DNA from: Thalassovita sp.
GTDB lineage: Bacteria > Pseudomonadota > Alphaproteobacteria > Rhodobacterales > Rhodobacteraceae
Length of the DNA: 64,000 nucleotides
Assembly (NCBI GenBank): GCA_017792425.1
Contig: CP051233.1
Location: 3,125,998-3,189,997, forward strand
Reading direction: 5' to 3'
The position numbers were made by a program, and so were the translations under genes. Within the stretch, counting starts at the first letter, position 1; every line of letters begins with the position of its first letter. Below are positions 53,225 through 61,563 of the stretch, one piece after another. A model generated the notes under the pieces. It was not told where the DNA came from. It did no database searches and saw only the letters and a program-made list of their open reading frames with translations.

Positions 53225-54511
53225 ATGTCCAACCCCTTGGTGATGATAGCAGGCGGCGGCATCGGCGGGCTGTCGATGGCGCTGACGCTGCAGCAGATCG
53301 GTGTGCCCTGCGTGGTGTTCGAATCCGTGACCGAGCTGAAGCCGCTGGGTGTCGGCATCAACCTGCAACCCAACGCGGTGCGGGAACTCTATGATCTGGG
53401 CATCGGACCAGAGGATCTGGACCGGGTCGGCGTTCCGGCGAAGGAATGGGCGCTGGTCGGGCTGAACGGCAACGACATCTATGCCGAACCGCGCGGCACG
53501 CTGGCGGGCTACAACTGGCCGCAGTACGCCGTGCATCGCGGGCAGTTCCACATGCTGCTTTTCGCCAAGTTCACCGAACGCGCCGGGATGGGCGCGGTGC
53601 GGCTGGGTTGCCAGGTCACGGGCTATGAAAACAACGCCGACGGGACCGTCACGGCGATCATCCGCCACCCCGACGGCCGCGAAAGCCGCGAAACCGGCAG
53701 CGTGCTGATCGGCGCGGACGGCATTCATTCCAATATCCGCGCGCAGATGCACCCTGACCAGCCGCCGATCCACTGGGGCGGCGCGCTGATGTGGCGCGGC
53801 ACCACCGTGGCGAAACCGCACCGTACCGGGTCATCCTTCATCGGGTTGGGCACGCATAAGCACCGGATGGTGATCTACCCGATCTCTCATCCCGATCCCG
53901 ACACCGGCAAAGCCCTGATCAACTGGATCGCCGAGGTCACCTATGACGATCCGTCCGCCCGCGAAAATACCGGCTGGTTCCGGCAGGTGCAGATTCAGGA
54001 TTTCGCCCACCATTTCGACGGCTGGACCTATGATTGGCTGGACGTCCCTGCGCTGATCCGGGGCGCGGACGTGGCCTATGAAAACCCGATGATCGACCGC
54101 GATCCCGTCCCCACCTGGCGCGACGGCAACGTGGTGCTGATGGGGGACGCGGCCCACGCGATGTATCCCACCGGGTCCAATGGCGCGTCGCAGGCGGTGA
54201 TCGACGCGCGCACGCTGGGCCGGGCGATGGTGGATCACGGCCTGACCACCAAGGCACTGGCGAGCTATGACGAAACCCTGTGCGGCCCGGTGTCCGAACT
54301 GATCCTGCGCAATCGCGGCGCGGGGCCATTCGGCCTGCTGAACATGGTGGACGAACGCTGCGGCGGCACGTTTGACAATATCGACGACGTGATTCCCGCC
54401 GCCGAACGCGCAGACTTCATGGCCCGCTACAAGGCCGCCGCCGGTTTCGCGATAGAGAAGCTGAACGCCGCCCCGCGCAGCATTCCCGAAGGGGCGAAAG
54501 TCCAGTTGTGA
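53225..54511 (+). CDS. Flavin-dependent monooxygenase/oxidoreductase
   Basis: 428 residues from the ATG at 53225 (GGAGG 5 bases upstream). FAD motifs: GGGIGGLSMAL near 10, VLIGADGIHSNIR near 160 and LMGDAAHAMYPTGSNGASQ near 305. The tail RGAGPFGLLNMVDERCGG resembles PhzS-like aromatic hydroxylases. It may hydroxylate a ring upstream of HpaD, but the substrate is not known. Confidence 0.82.
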   Translation: MSNPLVMIAGGGIGGLSMALTLQQIGVPCVVFESVTELKPLGVGINLQPNAVRELYDLGIGPEDLDRVGVPAKEWALVGLNGNDIYAEPRGTLAGYNWPQYAVHRGQFHMLLFAKFTERAGMGAVRLGCQVTGYENNADGTVTAIIRHPDGRESRETGSVLIGADGIHSNIRAQMHPDQPPIHWGGALMWRGTTVAKPHRTGSSFIGLGTHKHRMVIYPISHPDPDTGKALINWIAEVTYDDPSARENTGWFRQVQIQDFAHHFDGWTYDWLDVPALIRGADVAYENPMIDRDPVPTWRDGNVVLMGDAAHAMYPTGSNGASQAVIDARTLGRAMVDHGLTTKALASYDETLCGPVSELILRNRGAGPFGLLNMVDERCGGTFDNIDDVIPAAERADFMARYKAAAGFAIEKLNAAPRSIPEGAKVQL

Positions 54512-54517
54512 CACGAA

Positions 54518-54550
54518 AAAGCGCCCGTCAGCCGGGGCTGCGGGCGCTTT
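54518..54550. terminator. Bidirectional terminator, monooxygenase / hemC
   Basis: AAAGCGCCCG (54518-54527) and CGGGCGCTTT (54541-54550) form a 10-bp stem between the two convergent genes. On the minus strand the hairpin is followed by TTTTTC, so it mainly ends hemC; the + side T-run is weaker. Confidence 0.85.
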
Positions 54551-54568
54551 CCAATCCCTGAAGCGGCG

Positions 54569-55525
54569 TTAGCGCCAGCTGAAGAAATCCGGCCCCGCCT
54601 TGGCCAGCATGTCCTTGGCCATCGCGCGGCCCAGTTCCGGGCCGTCCTCGATGGCGCAGGTGCGGTCATCGGCGATCACCTCGGACCCGTTCGGGCGCAA
54701 CACTTCGCCGCGCAGGCGCAGCGTGCCGCCGTCCAGTTCGGCCAGCCCGGCAATCGGTGTTTCACACGACCCGTCCAGCGCCGCCAGGAACGCCCGCTCT
54801 GCCGCCAATCGCTGCCCGGTCACGCCGTCATGGATTGCTTCCAGCAACCCGGCGGTGTTCAGGTCGTCCAGCCGCCGTTCAATCCCGATGGCGCCCTGCG
54901 CCACCGCGGGCAGCATGTCCTCTGGCTCGATCGCCGACCGCGCCACATCCGCCATGCCCAGCCGGTTCAGCCCCGCCATCGCCAGGAATGTCGCGTCCGC
55001 CACGCCCTCGTTCAGCTTGCGCATCCGGGTCTGCACGTTGCCCCGGAACTCGATCACCTTCAGATGCGGGAACCGGTTCAGCAGTTGCGCCTTGCGTCGC
55101 AAGGACGAACTCCCGACCTCGGCGCCCTCGGCCAGATCGCCCAGCTTGTCCACCTTCAGCGACACGAAGGCATCGCGCACGTCCTCGCGCGGCAGATAGC
55201 AATCCAGGATCAGCCCCTCGGGCTGCAACACCGGCATGTCCTTCATCGAATGCACGGCGATGTGGATTTCGCCCGCCAGCATGGCCGCCTCGATTTCGCG
55301 GGTGAACAGACCCTTGCCCCCCAGCGTTTTCAACGGCTGGTCCGCGTCGATCAGGCGCTGGTTGTCACCGGTGGTCTGGATCACCACGATCTCGAACGCG
55401 TCCGAGGGCAGGTCAAAGGCCGAAGACAGCCGGTCACGGGTTTCGTGCGCCTGCGCCAGCGCAAGCGGGGAACCACGGGTGCCGATCTTCAGCGGCGAAG
55501 CGGGGGTGGGAAGCGTCAATGTCAT
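54569..55525 (-). CDS. hemC: Hydroxymethylbilane synthase (porphobilinogen deaminase)
   Basis: 318 residues. Motifs: IGTRGSPLALAQA near 14, GKGLFTREIE near 70, HSMKDMP near 90, SSSLRRKAQL near 136 and the dipyrromethane cofactor Cys in LDGSCETPIAG near 245. It links four porphobilinogens. The ATG at 55525 has no Shine-Dalgarno, and the predicted start of transcription falls on its A, so it may be leaderless. Confidence 0.96.
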   Translation of the reverse strand: MTLTLPTPASPLKIGTRGSPLALAQAHETRDRLSSAFDLPSDAFEIVVIQTTGDNQRLIDADQPLKTLGGKGLFTREIEAAMLAGEIHIAVHSMKDMPVLQPEGLILDCYLPREDVRDAFVSLKVDKLGDLAEGAEVGSSSLRRKAQLLNRFPHLKVIEFRGNVQTRMRKLNEGVADATFLAMAGLNRLGMADVARSAIEPEDMLPAVAQGAIGIERRLDDLNTAGLLEAIHDGVTGQRLAAERAFLAALDGSCETPIAGLAELDGGTLRLRGEVLRPNGSEVIADDRTCAIEDGPELGRAMAKDMLAKAGPDFFSWR

Positions 55526-55531
55526 GCGCAA

Positions 55532-55577
55532 GCTGTAGTCGCGGTAAGTTGTCCTTTCAAGCACCGGATGCTTGACA
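55532..55577. promoter_or_regulatory. Back-to-back hemC/hemE promoter elements around an inverted repeat
   Basis: For hemC (minus): TTGAAA (55555-55560), 17 bases, TACAGC (55532-55537), then 6 bases to the ATG. For hemE (plus): TTGACA (55572-55577), with no convincing -10. The two -35 elements lie in the repeat TCAAGCA (55557-55563), 5 bases, TGCTTGA (55569-55575), a possible shared operator. Confidence 0.5.
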
Positions 55578-55623
55578 TCTTGTCGCCTTGGGTGGACGAA
55601 CCACCGGAACGAAAGGAACTCCG

Positions 55624-56658
55624 ATGCCCGAACAGAAGAAAATCCTGCGTGCTCTGGCCGGTGAAGTGCTGGACACCCCCCCGATCTGGATGATGCGCCA
55701 GGCGGGCCGCTATTTGCCCGAATACCGTGCCACCCGCGCCCAGGCGGGCGATTTCCTGTCGCTGTGCTATAACAGCGACCTTGCAGCCGAGGTGACGCTG
55801 CAGCCGATCCGCCGCTACGGCTTTGACGCAGCAATCCTGTTTGCTGACATCCTGCTGCTGCCGCAGGCGCTGGGGGTGGACCTGTGGTTCGAAACCGGCG
55901 AAGGGCCGCGCATGTCCACCACCACCACGCCCGCCGAACTGGCCGCGCTGAAGGACAAGGACGCGATTCACGAGGTGCTGAACCCGGTCTACGAAACCGT
56001 CCGCATCCTGTCGCGCGAACTGCCGCGCGAAACCACGCTGATCGGGTTCGCCGGCGCGCCCTGGACCGTGGCCACCTACATGATCGCCGGGCGCGGCACC
56101 AAGGATCAGGGCCCGGCCCACGCACTGAAAGCTGCAGATCGCGCCACCTTCCAGGGCATCATTGACCTGCTGACCGATTCGACCATCGAATACCTGTCCA
56201 AGCAGATCGAGGCCGGGGCCGAGGTTGTGAAACTCTTCGACAGCTGGGCCGGATCACTGAAAGGCCAGGATTTCGACGATTTCGCGCTGAATCCGGCGAA
56301 AAAGATCATCGCCGCGCTGAAACAACGCCACCCTGGCATCCCGGTCATCGCCTTCCCGCGTGAAGGCGGGGAACGCTACATCGGCTTTGCCAAGGCCACC
56401 GGCGCGGATTGCGTGGCGCTGGACGACAGCGTGACCGCCGAATGGGCCGCCGCCAACGTGCAAGTGGATGGCTGCGTGCAGGGTAACCTGGCCTCCAGCC
56501 ACATGGTGACCGGCGGGCAGGATTTGGTGGACGAAACCCGGCGGATCGTGCGGGCGTTTTCCAAGGGGCCACATATCTTTAACCTCGGACACGGCATCAC
56601 GCCGGAGGCGGACCCGGCAAACGTGCAATTGATGATCGACACGGTGCGCGGCGCCTGA
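55624..56658 (+). CDS. hemE: Uroporphyrinogen decarboxylase
   Basis: 344 residues from the ATG at 55624 (AAAGGA upstream). Substrate motif PPIWMMRQAGRYLPEYR near 20 and FAGAPWTVATYM near 143 are diagnostic; NLGHGITPEADP is near 322. It removes four carboxyls to give coproporphyrinogen III. Divergent from hemC. Confidence 0.97.
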   Translation: MPEQKKILRALAGEVLDTPPIWMMRQAGRYLPEYRATRAQAGDFLSLCYNSDLAAEVTLQPIRRYGFDAAILFADILLLPQALGVDLWFETGEGPRMSTTTTPAELAALKDKDAIHEVLNPVYETVRILSRELPRETTLIGFAGAPWTVATYMIAGRGTKDQGPAHALKAADRATFQGIIDLLTDSTIEYLSKQIEAGAEVVKLFDSWAGSLKGQDFDDFALNPAKKIIAALKQRHPGIPVIAFPREGGERYIGFAKATGADCVALDDSVTAEWAAANVQVDGCVQGNLASSHMVTGGQDLVDETRRIVRAFSKGPHIFNLGHGITPEADPANVQLMIDTVRGA

Positions 56659-56718
56659 TTGGCGTGATCCGACGGGGCGGGCCGTTGGCCCGCTCAGGAT
56701 CAGCCCTACGGGCGGTTC

Positions 56719-56761
56719 GGGGGCTCTGCCCCCCACGTTGAAAATCAATAGATTTTCAACG
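56719..56761 (+). repeat. Two hairpins in the hemE-hemF gap
   Basis: GGGGGC-TCT-GCCCCC (56719-56733) and CGTTGAAAATC-AATA-GATTTTCAACG (56736-56761; 11-bp perfect stem). No T-run follows the second, so it is not a classical terminator, though the two together may end hemE transcription or protect its 3' end. Confidence 0.65.
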
Positions 56762-56770
56762 CTCCCCCCG

Positions 56771-56792
56771 GAGTATTTCGCGCAAGATGAAC
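56771..56792 (+). repeat. Dispersed intergenic repeat GAGTATTT-N4-CAAGATGAA, copy 3
   Basis: Same core and spacing as the copies at 18899 and 51721. It follows the twin hairpins above, in the convergent gap between hemE and hemF. Confidence 0.7.
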
Positions 56793-56874
56793 CAGTTGGG
56801 ACGCCCGCCCGAGGCCAGGGGCCGGAGGCAACTGGCCGAGATATCCTGCGCGCGCGTGAGCGCGCACAATCAGG

Positions 56875-57768
56875 TCACGGCCATTTGGCAAGCGGCGGCA
56901 GGCTCATCAGCACGGCGTTGGCGTCATGGCCGGTTTCCAAGCCGAACTTGGTGCCCCGGTCATAGACCAGGTTGTATTCCGCATAGAGCCCCCGGTGCAC
57001 CAGCTGGATGTCCTTGTCGGCCTCTGTCCATGGTGTATTCCGGCGTTTTTCCGTGACCGGCACGAAGGCGGGCAGGAAGGCGCGGCCGACGTCCTGGATG
57101 AAGGCGAAATCCGCTTCCCAGTCGCCGGTGTTGTGATCGTCCAGGAAAATCCCGCCGACCCCGCGCGCACGGCCCCGGTGCGGGACATAGAAATACTCGT
57201 CCGCCCAGTCCTTGAAGCGCGGGTAATAGCTGGGGTCATGGCGGTCGCAATGCTGTTTCTGCACGGCGTGGAAATGGGCGGTGTCCTCGGCATATTCGAT
57301 GCAGGGGTTCAGGTCGGACCCGCCGCCGAACCACCAGGCGTGCGGTGTCCAGAACATCCGGGTGTTCATGTGCACCGCAGGCGTGTGCGGGTTCTGCATA
57401 TGCGCCACCAGAGAAATCCCCGAAGCCCAGAACCGCGGGTCATCTTTCATGCCGGGGATCCCCTTGCGCGCAGCCATCGCGGCCTGCGCGCGGTCGCCCA
57501 GCTCGCCATAGACGGTCGAGATATTGACCCCCACCTTTTCGAACACCCGGCCGCCGCGCATCACGCTCATCAGCCCGCCGCCCGCGTCCGATCCGTCGGC
57601 CGAGGCGCGCCTGGTCTCGCTGACCTCGAACCGGCCTGCCGGGCGGTCGGCGAAGGGGCCGGTGGCTTGGCTGTCCTCCAGCGCCTCGAAGGCGGCGACG
57701 ATATCGTCACGGAGCGTGCGGAACCACGCGCTGGCGCGGGCTTTCTGGTCTGCGAAGGCGTCTGTCAT
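56875..57768 (-). CDS. hemF: Oxygen-dependent coproporphyrinogen III oxidase
   Basis: 297 residues. Motifs: AVHMNTRMFW near 130, WWFGGGSDLNPCIEY near 145, PHRGRARGVGGIFLDDHN near 195 and EYNLVYDRGTKFGLETG near 266. It makes protoporphyrinogen IX with O2. Convergent with hemE. An oxygen-independent HemN is not in this window. Confidence 0.97.
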   Translation of the reverse strand: MTDAFADQKARASAWFRTLRDDIVAAFEALEDSQATGPFADRPAGRFEVSETRRASADGSDAGGGLMSVMRGGRVFEKVGVNISTVYGELGDRAQAAMAARKGIPGMKDDPRFWASGISLVAHMQNPHTPAVHMNTRMFWTPHAWWFGGGSDLNPCIEYAEDTAHFHAVQKQHCDRHDPSYYPRFKDWADEYFYVPHRGRARGVGGIFLDDHNTGDWEADFAFIQDVGRAFLPAFVPVTEKRRNTPWTEADKDIQLVHRGLYAEYNLVYDRGTKFGLETGHDANAVLMSLPPLAKWP

Positions 57769-57834
57769 GGTCTGTCCCTGTTGGTTTTCGACAGACCTAG
57801 CAGGCGCGGGGCCATCGCGCCACTGTTTGCGGCA

Positions 57835-58635
57835 TCAATGCGCGGGGGCGGCGACCGGATCAATCAGCGTGCGCCCGCCATCCAGCGTCAGCACCTGTCC
57901 TGTCATGAAACCCGACGCATCAGACGCAAGGAACTGCGCCGAATGCACCAGTTCGGTTGGCGCGGCGATACGGTGCAGCGGGGTATGGCGTTCGATATCC
58001 AGCCGGTAATCGGCGTTGTCCTTCAGCGTCTGCTTCAGGCTGTGCGACATGACGGACCCGAAGGCCAGCCCGTTCACCCGGATCCGGTGCGGTGCCAGCG
58101 CCACCGCCAGCGACCGGGTCATCTGGTCCAGCGCGGCGGTGGAAACCGAATAGGCCAGCAAATCCGCGCTGGTGCGGCGCGCGGCGATGCAGGACAGGTT
58201 GATGATCGCGCCGGCGCTGCCCTCTTGCTGGTCCTTGGCCTGCTTGATCATCCGCTTGGCCACCAGTTGCGACAGGCGCAGCGCGTTGAACATGTTCTGC
58301 TGCATCAGGGTTTCCACGCCGTCATCATCGCCGTTCAGCGGGTCAGCCGCCACCATCTGGCGCGATGCGTTCACCAGGATATCCACCGTGTCAAAGGCGT
58401 CGATGGCGGCTGACAGCAGGTTCGCCTGAGTCAGTTTTTCACGCAGGTCGCCCGCGAAATAGCGATAGGGGTTGTCGTCGTCATTCTCGCCGAATTCCTT
58501 GACCAGCCGTTCCTCGTCCCGATCCACGAAGACGACATTCGCACCCTTGTCCACGAAGTGTCGGCCGATGGCCAGCCCGATCCCGTTGGCGCCGCCGGTC
58601 ACGATGGCGGTCTTGCCCGCGATAGAGAATGTCAT
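57835..58635 (-). CDS. SDR-family protein with altered catalytic residues
   Basis: 266 residues, Rossmann fold with cofactor motif TGGANGIG (near 13) and NAS near 89. The active-site block reads INLSCIAARRTSADLLAYSVST: the Tyr is present (about 162), but the usual catalytic Ser is Cys (149) and the usual Lys of YxxxK is Thr (166). It may bind NAD(P) without normal dehydrogenase activity. It lies 66 bases after hemF starts, on the same strand. Confidence 0.85.
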   Translation of the reverse strand: MTFSIAGKTAIVTGGANGIGLAIGRHFVDKGANVVFVDRDEERLVKEFGENDDDNPYRYFAGDLREKLTQANLLSAAIDAFDTVDILVNASRQMVAADPLNGDDDGVETLMQQNMFNALRLSQLVAKRMIKQAKDQQEGSAGAIINLSCIAARRTSADLLAYSVSTAALDQMTRSLAVALAPHRIRVNGLAFGSVMSHSLKQTLKDNADYRLDIERHTPLHRIAAPTELVHSAQFLASDASGFMTGQVLTLDGGRTLIDPVAAPAH

Positions 58636-58674
58636 GCGTGAACCCCTGATTCTTTTTCCGCAGCCTAGCCGCGC

Positions 58675-59649
58675 TTACCGTCCAAGGCGAGTCGGGCGCG
58701 CGGCGTGCAGGATCTTGAACCGATTGTCGCCAGCGGCCTCCTCGACCACGGCGAAGGCGGCGGACAGGGCCGCCTCGTACGGCAGGTGCCGGTTGGCAAC
58801 CAGCCACAACTGCCCCGATGGGGCCAATGACGCCGCCGCCGTGGCGATAAAGGCGCGGCCAAGGTCGGGTTCAGCGGCGCGTCCGGTGTGAAACGGCGGA
58901 TTCATCACCACCACGTCCAGTTTCGATCCGGGCCGCCAGGTCGTGGCGTCGGCCCAGTGGAACTGTGCCCGTTCGTCGGTGACGTTCTCGCGCGCACAGA
59001 CCAGCGCGGCATGATCGGCCTCGACCAGGTGCAACTGCCTGATACCGGGATGATCCGCCAGCATCCGCGCCGACAAATAGCCCCACCCGGCGCCCAGATC
59101 GGCAACCTTGCCGGACAGCGGCGGCAAGGCATCCGCCAGCAACCGCGAGGCCGCGTCCACCCCGTCCGCCGAAAACACGCCGGGCCGGGTCACGAACCCG
59201 TCCACCCGCGCAGGTCGTCCGACCCAATCCGCGTAGTCCCCGGCAGGCGCGAACCAGAACAGCTTGCCATGCGCCTTGGAAATCACGCCTTGGACCGTTT
59301 CGCGCTTGCGCAAGTCCTTCAGGATCGATTCGACGCCATCGGTTTTCTGTCCATCCACGATCACCAGCGGTCCGCGCGTGGCACCCGCGATCATGGCGCG
59401 GGCCAGCGCCTTGGCGCGGGGCAACACCACGATGGCGGCGGCGAAATCGCCCTCTGCCGCAACGGCGCAATCATACCCGGCCGCTTCGAACGCCTGAACA
59501 TCCGGCTTGAACCCGGTGATCAGAACCAGCCGGTCCTTGGGCAATCCCGACAAGTCCATGCCGGCGCGCGGGCCGAACACGGCGATCCGCCCCTCGGCAG
59601 GCAGGGTCAGTCCGGCCCCAAGGGCCTGTGCGATACGGCTGTCACTCAT
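58675..59649 (-). CDS. RsmC-like 16S rRNA guanine-N2 methyltransferase
   Basis: 324 residues. The SAM loop VADLGAGWGYLS near 185 and the MNPPFHTG motif near 250 (NPPF, N6/N2-methylation type) mark a two-domain RsmC/RlmG relative. The N-terminal half is a degenerate duplicated domain. It probably methylates a guanine in rRNA; RsmC in E. coli acts at G1207. The 3' end is 39 bases from the SDR start. Confidence 0.85.
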   Translation of the reverse strand: MSDSRIAQALGAGLTLPAEGRIAVFGPRAGMDLSGLPKDRLVLITGFKPDVQAFEAAGYDCAVAAEGDFAAAIVVLPRAKALARAMIAGATRGPLVIVDGQKTDGVESILKDLRKRETVQGVISKAHGKLFWFAPAGDYADWVGRPARVDGFVTRPGVFSADGVDAASRLLADALPPLSGKVADLGAGWGYLSARMLADHPGIRQLHLVEADHAALVCARENVTDERAQFHWADATTWRPGSKLDVVVMNPPFHTGRAAEPDLGRAFIATAAASLAPSGQLWLVANRHLPYEAALSAAFAVVEEAAGDNRFKILHAARPTRLGR

Positions 59650-59676
59650 CGGCTGCGGAACTCCGGCAGGGCCGGG

Positions 59677-60030
59677 TCATTCCTTCTCCATCGTGCATTG
59701 CAAAGGGTGCTGGTGGCGGCGGGCGAAATCCATCACCTGCGTTACCTTGGTTTCGGCGATCTCATGGCTGAACACGCCGACCACGGCCAGGCCTTTCTTG
59801 TGCACGGTCAGCATGATCTCGAACGCTTGCGAATGGTTCATCCCAAAGAACCGTTCCAGCACATGCACCACGAATTCCATCGGCGTGTAGTCGTCGTTCA
59901 GCAGCAGAACCTTGTACAGCGGCGGGCGCTTGGTTTTCGGGCGCGTTTTCAGGGCAACGGACGGATCTCCGCTTTCATCGTCCCCCTGTGACATGCGTAC
60001 CCGAAAATCTGCCATCAACTCGCCTTGCAT
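59677..60030 (-). CDS. clpS: ClpS adaptor protein
   Basis: 117 residues. The core has YKVLLLNDDYTPMEFVVHVL near 40 and HKKGLAVVGVFSHEIAETK near 78, the N-end-rule binding fold. It feeds substrates to ClpA. An alternative ATG at 60015 also has an SD-like AAGGCGAG. It is 27 kb from clpA, as a single gene. Confidence 0.93.
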   Translation of the reverse strand: MQGELMADFRVRMSQGDDESGDPSVALKTRPKTKRPPLYKVLLLNDDYTPMEFVVHVLERFFGMNHSQAFEIMLTVHKKGLAVVGVFSHEIAETKVTQVMDFARRHQHPLQCTMEKE

Positions 60031-60115
60031 GGTTTGACCTGAGTTCCTTTGAACGGTCTATATAACCTCTGGGCCCAGATAGAAAAGAGGGCGAACCCAC
60101 CGGAGGGCGCGACAC

Positions 60116-60823
60116 ATGGCGAAACTCAGCACCATCGGCTTCGATGCGGACGATACGCTGTGGCATAACGAACGGTTCTTTCGTCTGACGCAGGACCGAT
60201 TCGCGGACCTGCTGCGCGACTATACCGATCCCGCCCTCCTGATGGACCGCCTGCTGGAGGCGGAGAAACGCAACATCCGGCACTACGGGTTCGGCATAAA
60301 GGGCTTTGTTCTGTCGATGATCGAAACCGCGCTGGACGTGACCGGCGACACCGTTCCCGCCCCGGTGATCCGGTCCTTGATCGACGCCGGGCAGGACATG
60401 CTGCGCCACCCGATCGAACTGCTGCCCCACGCCCGCGAAGCCGTGGAATCCGTCGCCGCCACCCATCGCGTGCTGCTGATCACCAAGGGCGATCTGCTGG
60501 ACCAGGAACGTAAGCTGGCGCAGTCCGGGCTGGGCGAGCTGTTCGACGGCGTGGAAATCGTGTCGGACAAGAACGCGGCCGCCTATGCCGCGATCTTTGC
60601 CCGTCACGGCGACGGCGCCGCGCAGGGGATGATGATCGGCAATTCCATGAAATCCGACGTGGTGCCGATGGTGCAGGCGGGCGGCTGGGGGGTCTATGTC
60701 CCGCACGGGCTGGTCTGGGAAATCGAACACGCCGAAGCCCCCGCCGGCGCACCGCGCTTTGTCGAACTGCCCGATCTGGGCGGTATCCCGGACCTGATCA
60801 CGCGGATCGAGCAGGACGATTGA
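60116..60823 (+). CDS. HAD-family hydrolase
   Basis: 235 residues. Motif I GFDADDTLW near 8, motif II LLITKGD near 120, and motif IV GNSMKSDVVPM near 178. A helical cap (about 18-85) follows motif I. Likely a small-molecule phosphatase; substrate unknown. Divergent from clpS. Confidence 0.85.
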   Translation: MAKLSTIGFDADDTLWHNERFFRLTQDRFADLLRDYTDPALLMDRLLEAEKRNIRHYGFGIKGFVLSMIETALDVTGDTVPAPVIRSLIDAGQDMLRHPIELLPHAREAVESVAATHRVLLITKGDLLDQERKLAQSGLGELFDGVEIVSDKNAAAYAAIFARHGDGAAQGMMIGNSMKSDVVPMVQAGGWGVYVPHGLVWEIEHAEAPAGAPRFVELPDLGGIPDLITRIEQDD

Positions 60824-60876
60824 CAGGCCGCGCCAACCCGCCCAGCATGCGCCCGTCCCTGACCGATAGGCCCGCC

Positions 60877-61398
60877 ATGCAGATCACCCGTTGGACCGCC
60901 GATGACCTGTCCGCCAACCTGGACCCGCTGGCGGACATCCTGCACGCCTGCGTCCATGCCGGGGCCAGCGTCGGCTTCATCCTGCCCCACCCGATAACAG
61001 AGGCGCGCGCCTTCTGGCGTGACACCATCCTGCCCGCCGTCGCATCCGGTGACCGCGCCCTGTTCGTCGCCAGCACGGATGGCCATCCCGTCGGCACCGC
61101 CCAACTGGTGATGGCGACCCCCGCCAACCAGCCCCACCGCGCCGAAGTGTCCAAACTGCTGGTCCATCCCGCCACCCGCCGCCAGGGCGCCGCCCGCAGG
61201 CTGATGCAGGCGCTGGAACACCACGCCCGCGCCAACGCCAAGACCCTGCTGACCCTGGACACCCGCACCGGCGATACCGCCGAACCGCTGTACCGGTCAC
61301 TGGGATTTTCCACCGCCGGGGTGATCCCGGGCTATTGCCTTGACCCGGACGGTCAGAAACTGGACGCGACCACCTACATGTACAAACCGCTGATCTAG
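60877..61398 (+). CDS. GNAT-family N-acetyltransferase
   Basis: 173 residues from the ATG at 60877; other in-frame starts lie upstream at 60847. The acetyl-CoA loop VHPATRRQGAARRLMQAL is near 102 and the C-terminal YRSLGFSTAGVIPGY near 142. The substrate is unknown. It lies 53 bases behind the HAD gene. Confidence 0.82.
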   Translation: MQITRWTADDLSANLDPLADILHACVHAGASVGFILPHPITEARAFWRDTILPAVASGDRALFVASTDGHPVGTAQLVMATPANQPHRAEVSKLLVHPATRRQGAARRLMQALEHHARANAKTLLTLDTRTGDTAEPLYRSLGFSTAGVIPGYCLDPDGQKLDATTYMYKPLI

Positions 61399-61563
61399 AA
61401 GCCGCCTCCGCCCCGGCCACAATATCTGGCGCGCCCGGCCCCACACCTCCAAATCATTAAAAATACGGCCTTTATCCGTTACCCGGCCTGTGTTAGCCTT
61501 TTTCGCATAACAACAAACAGCCGACTGAAAAATCAGCGGCATGAGGCAGAGAAGGCAGTGATC

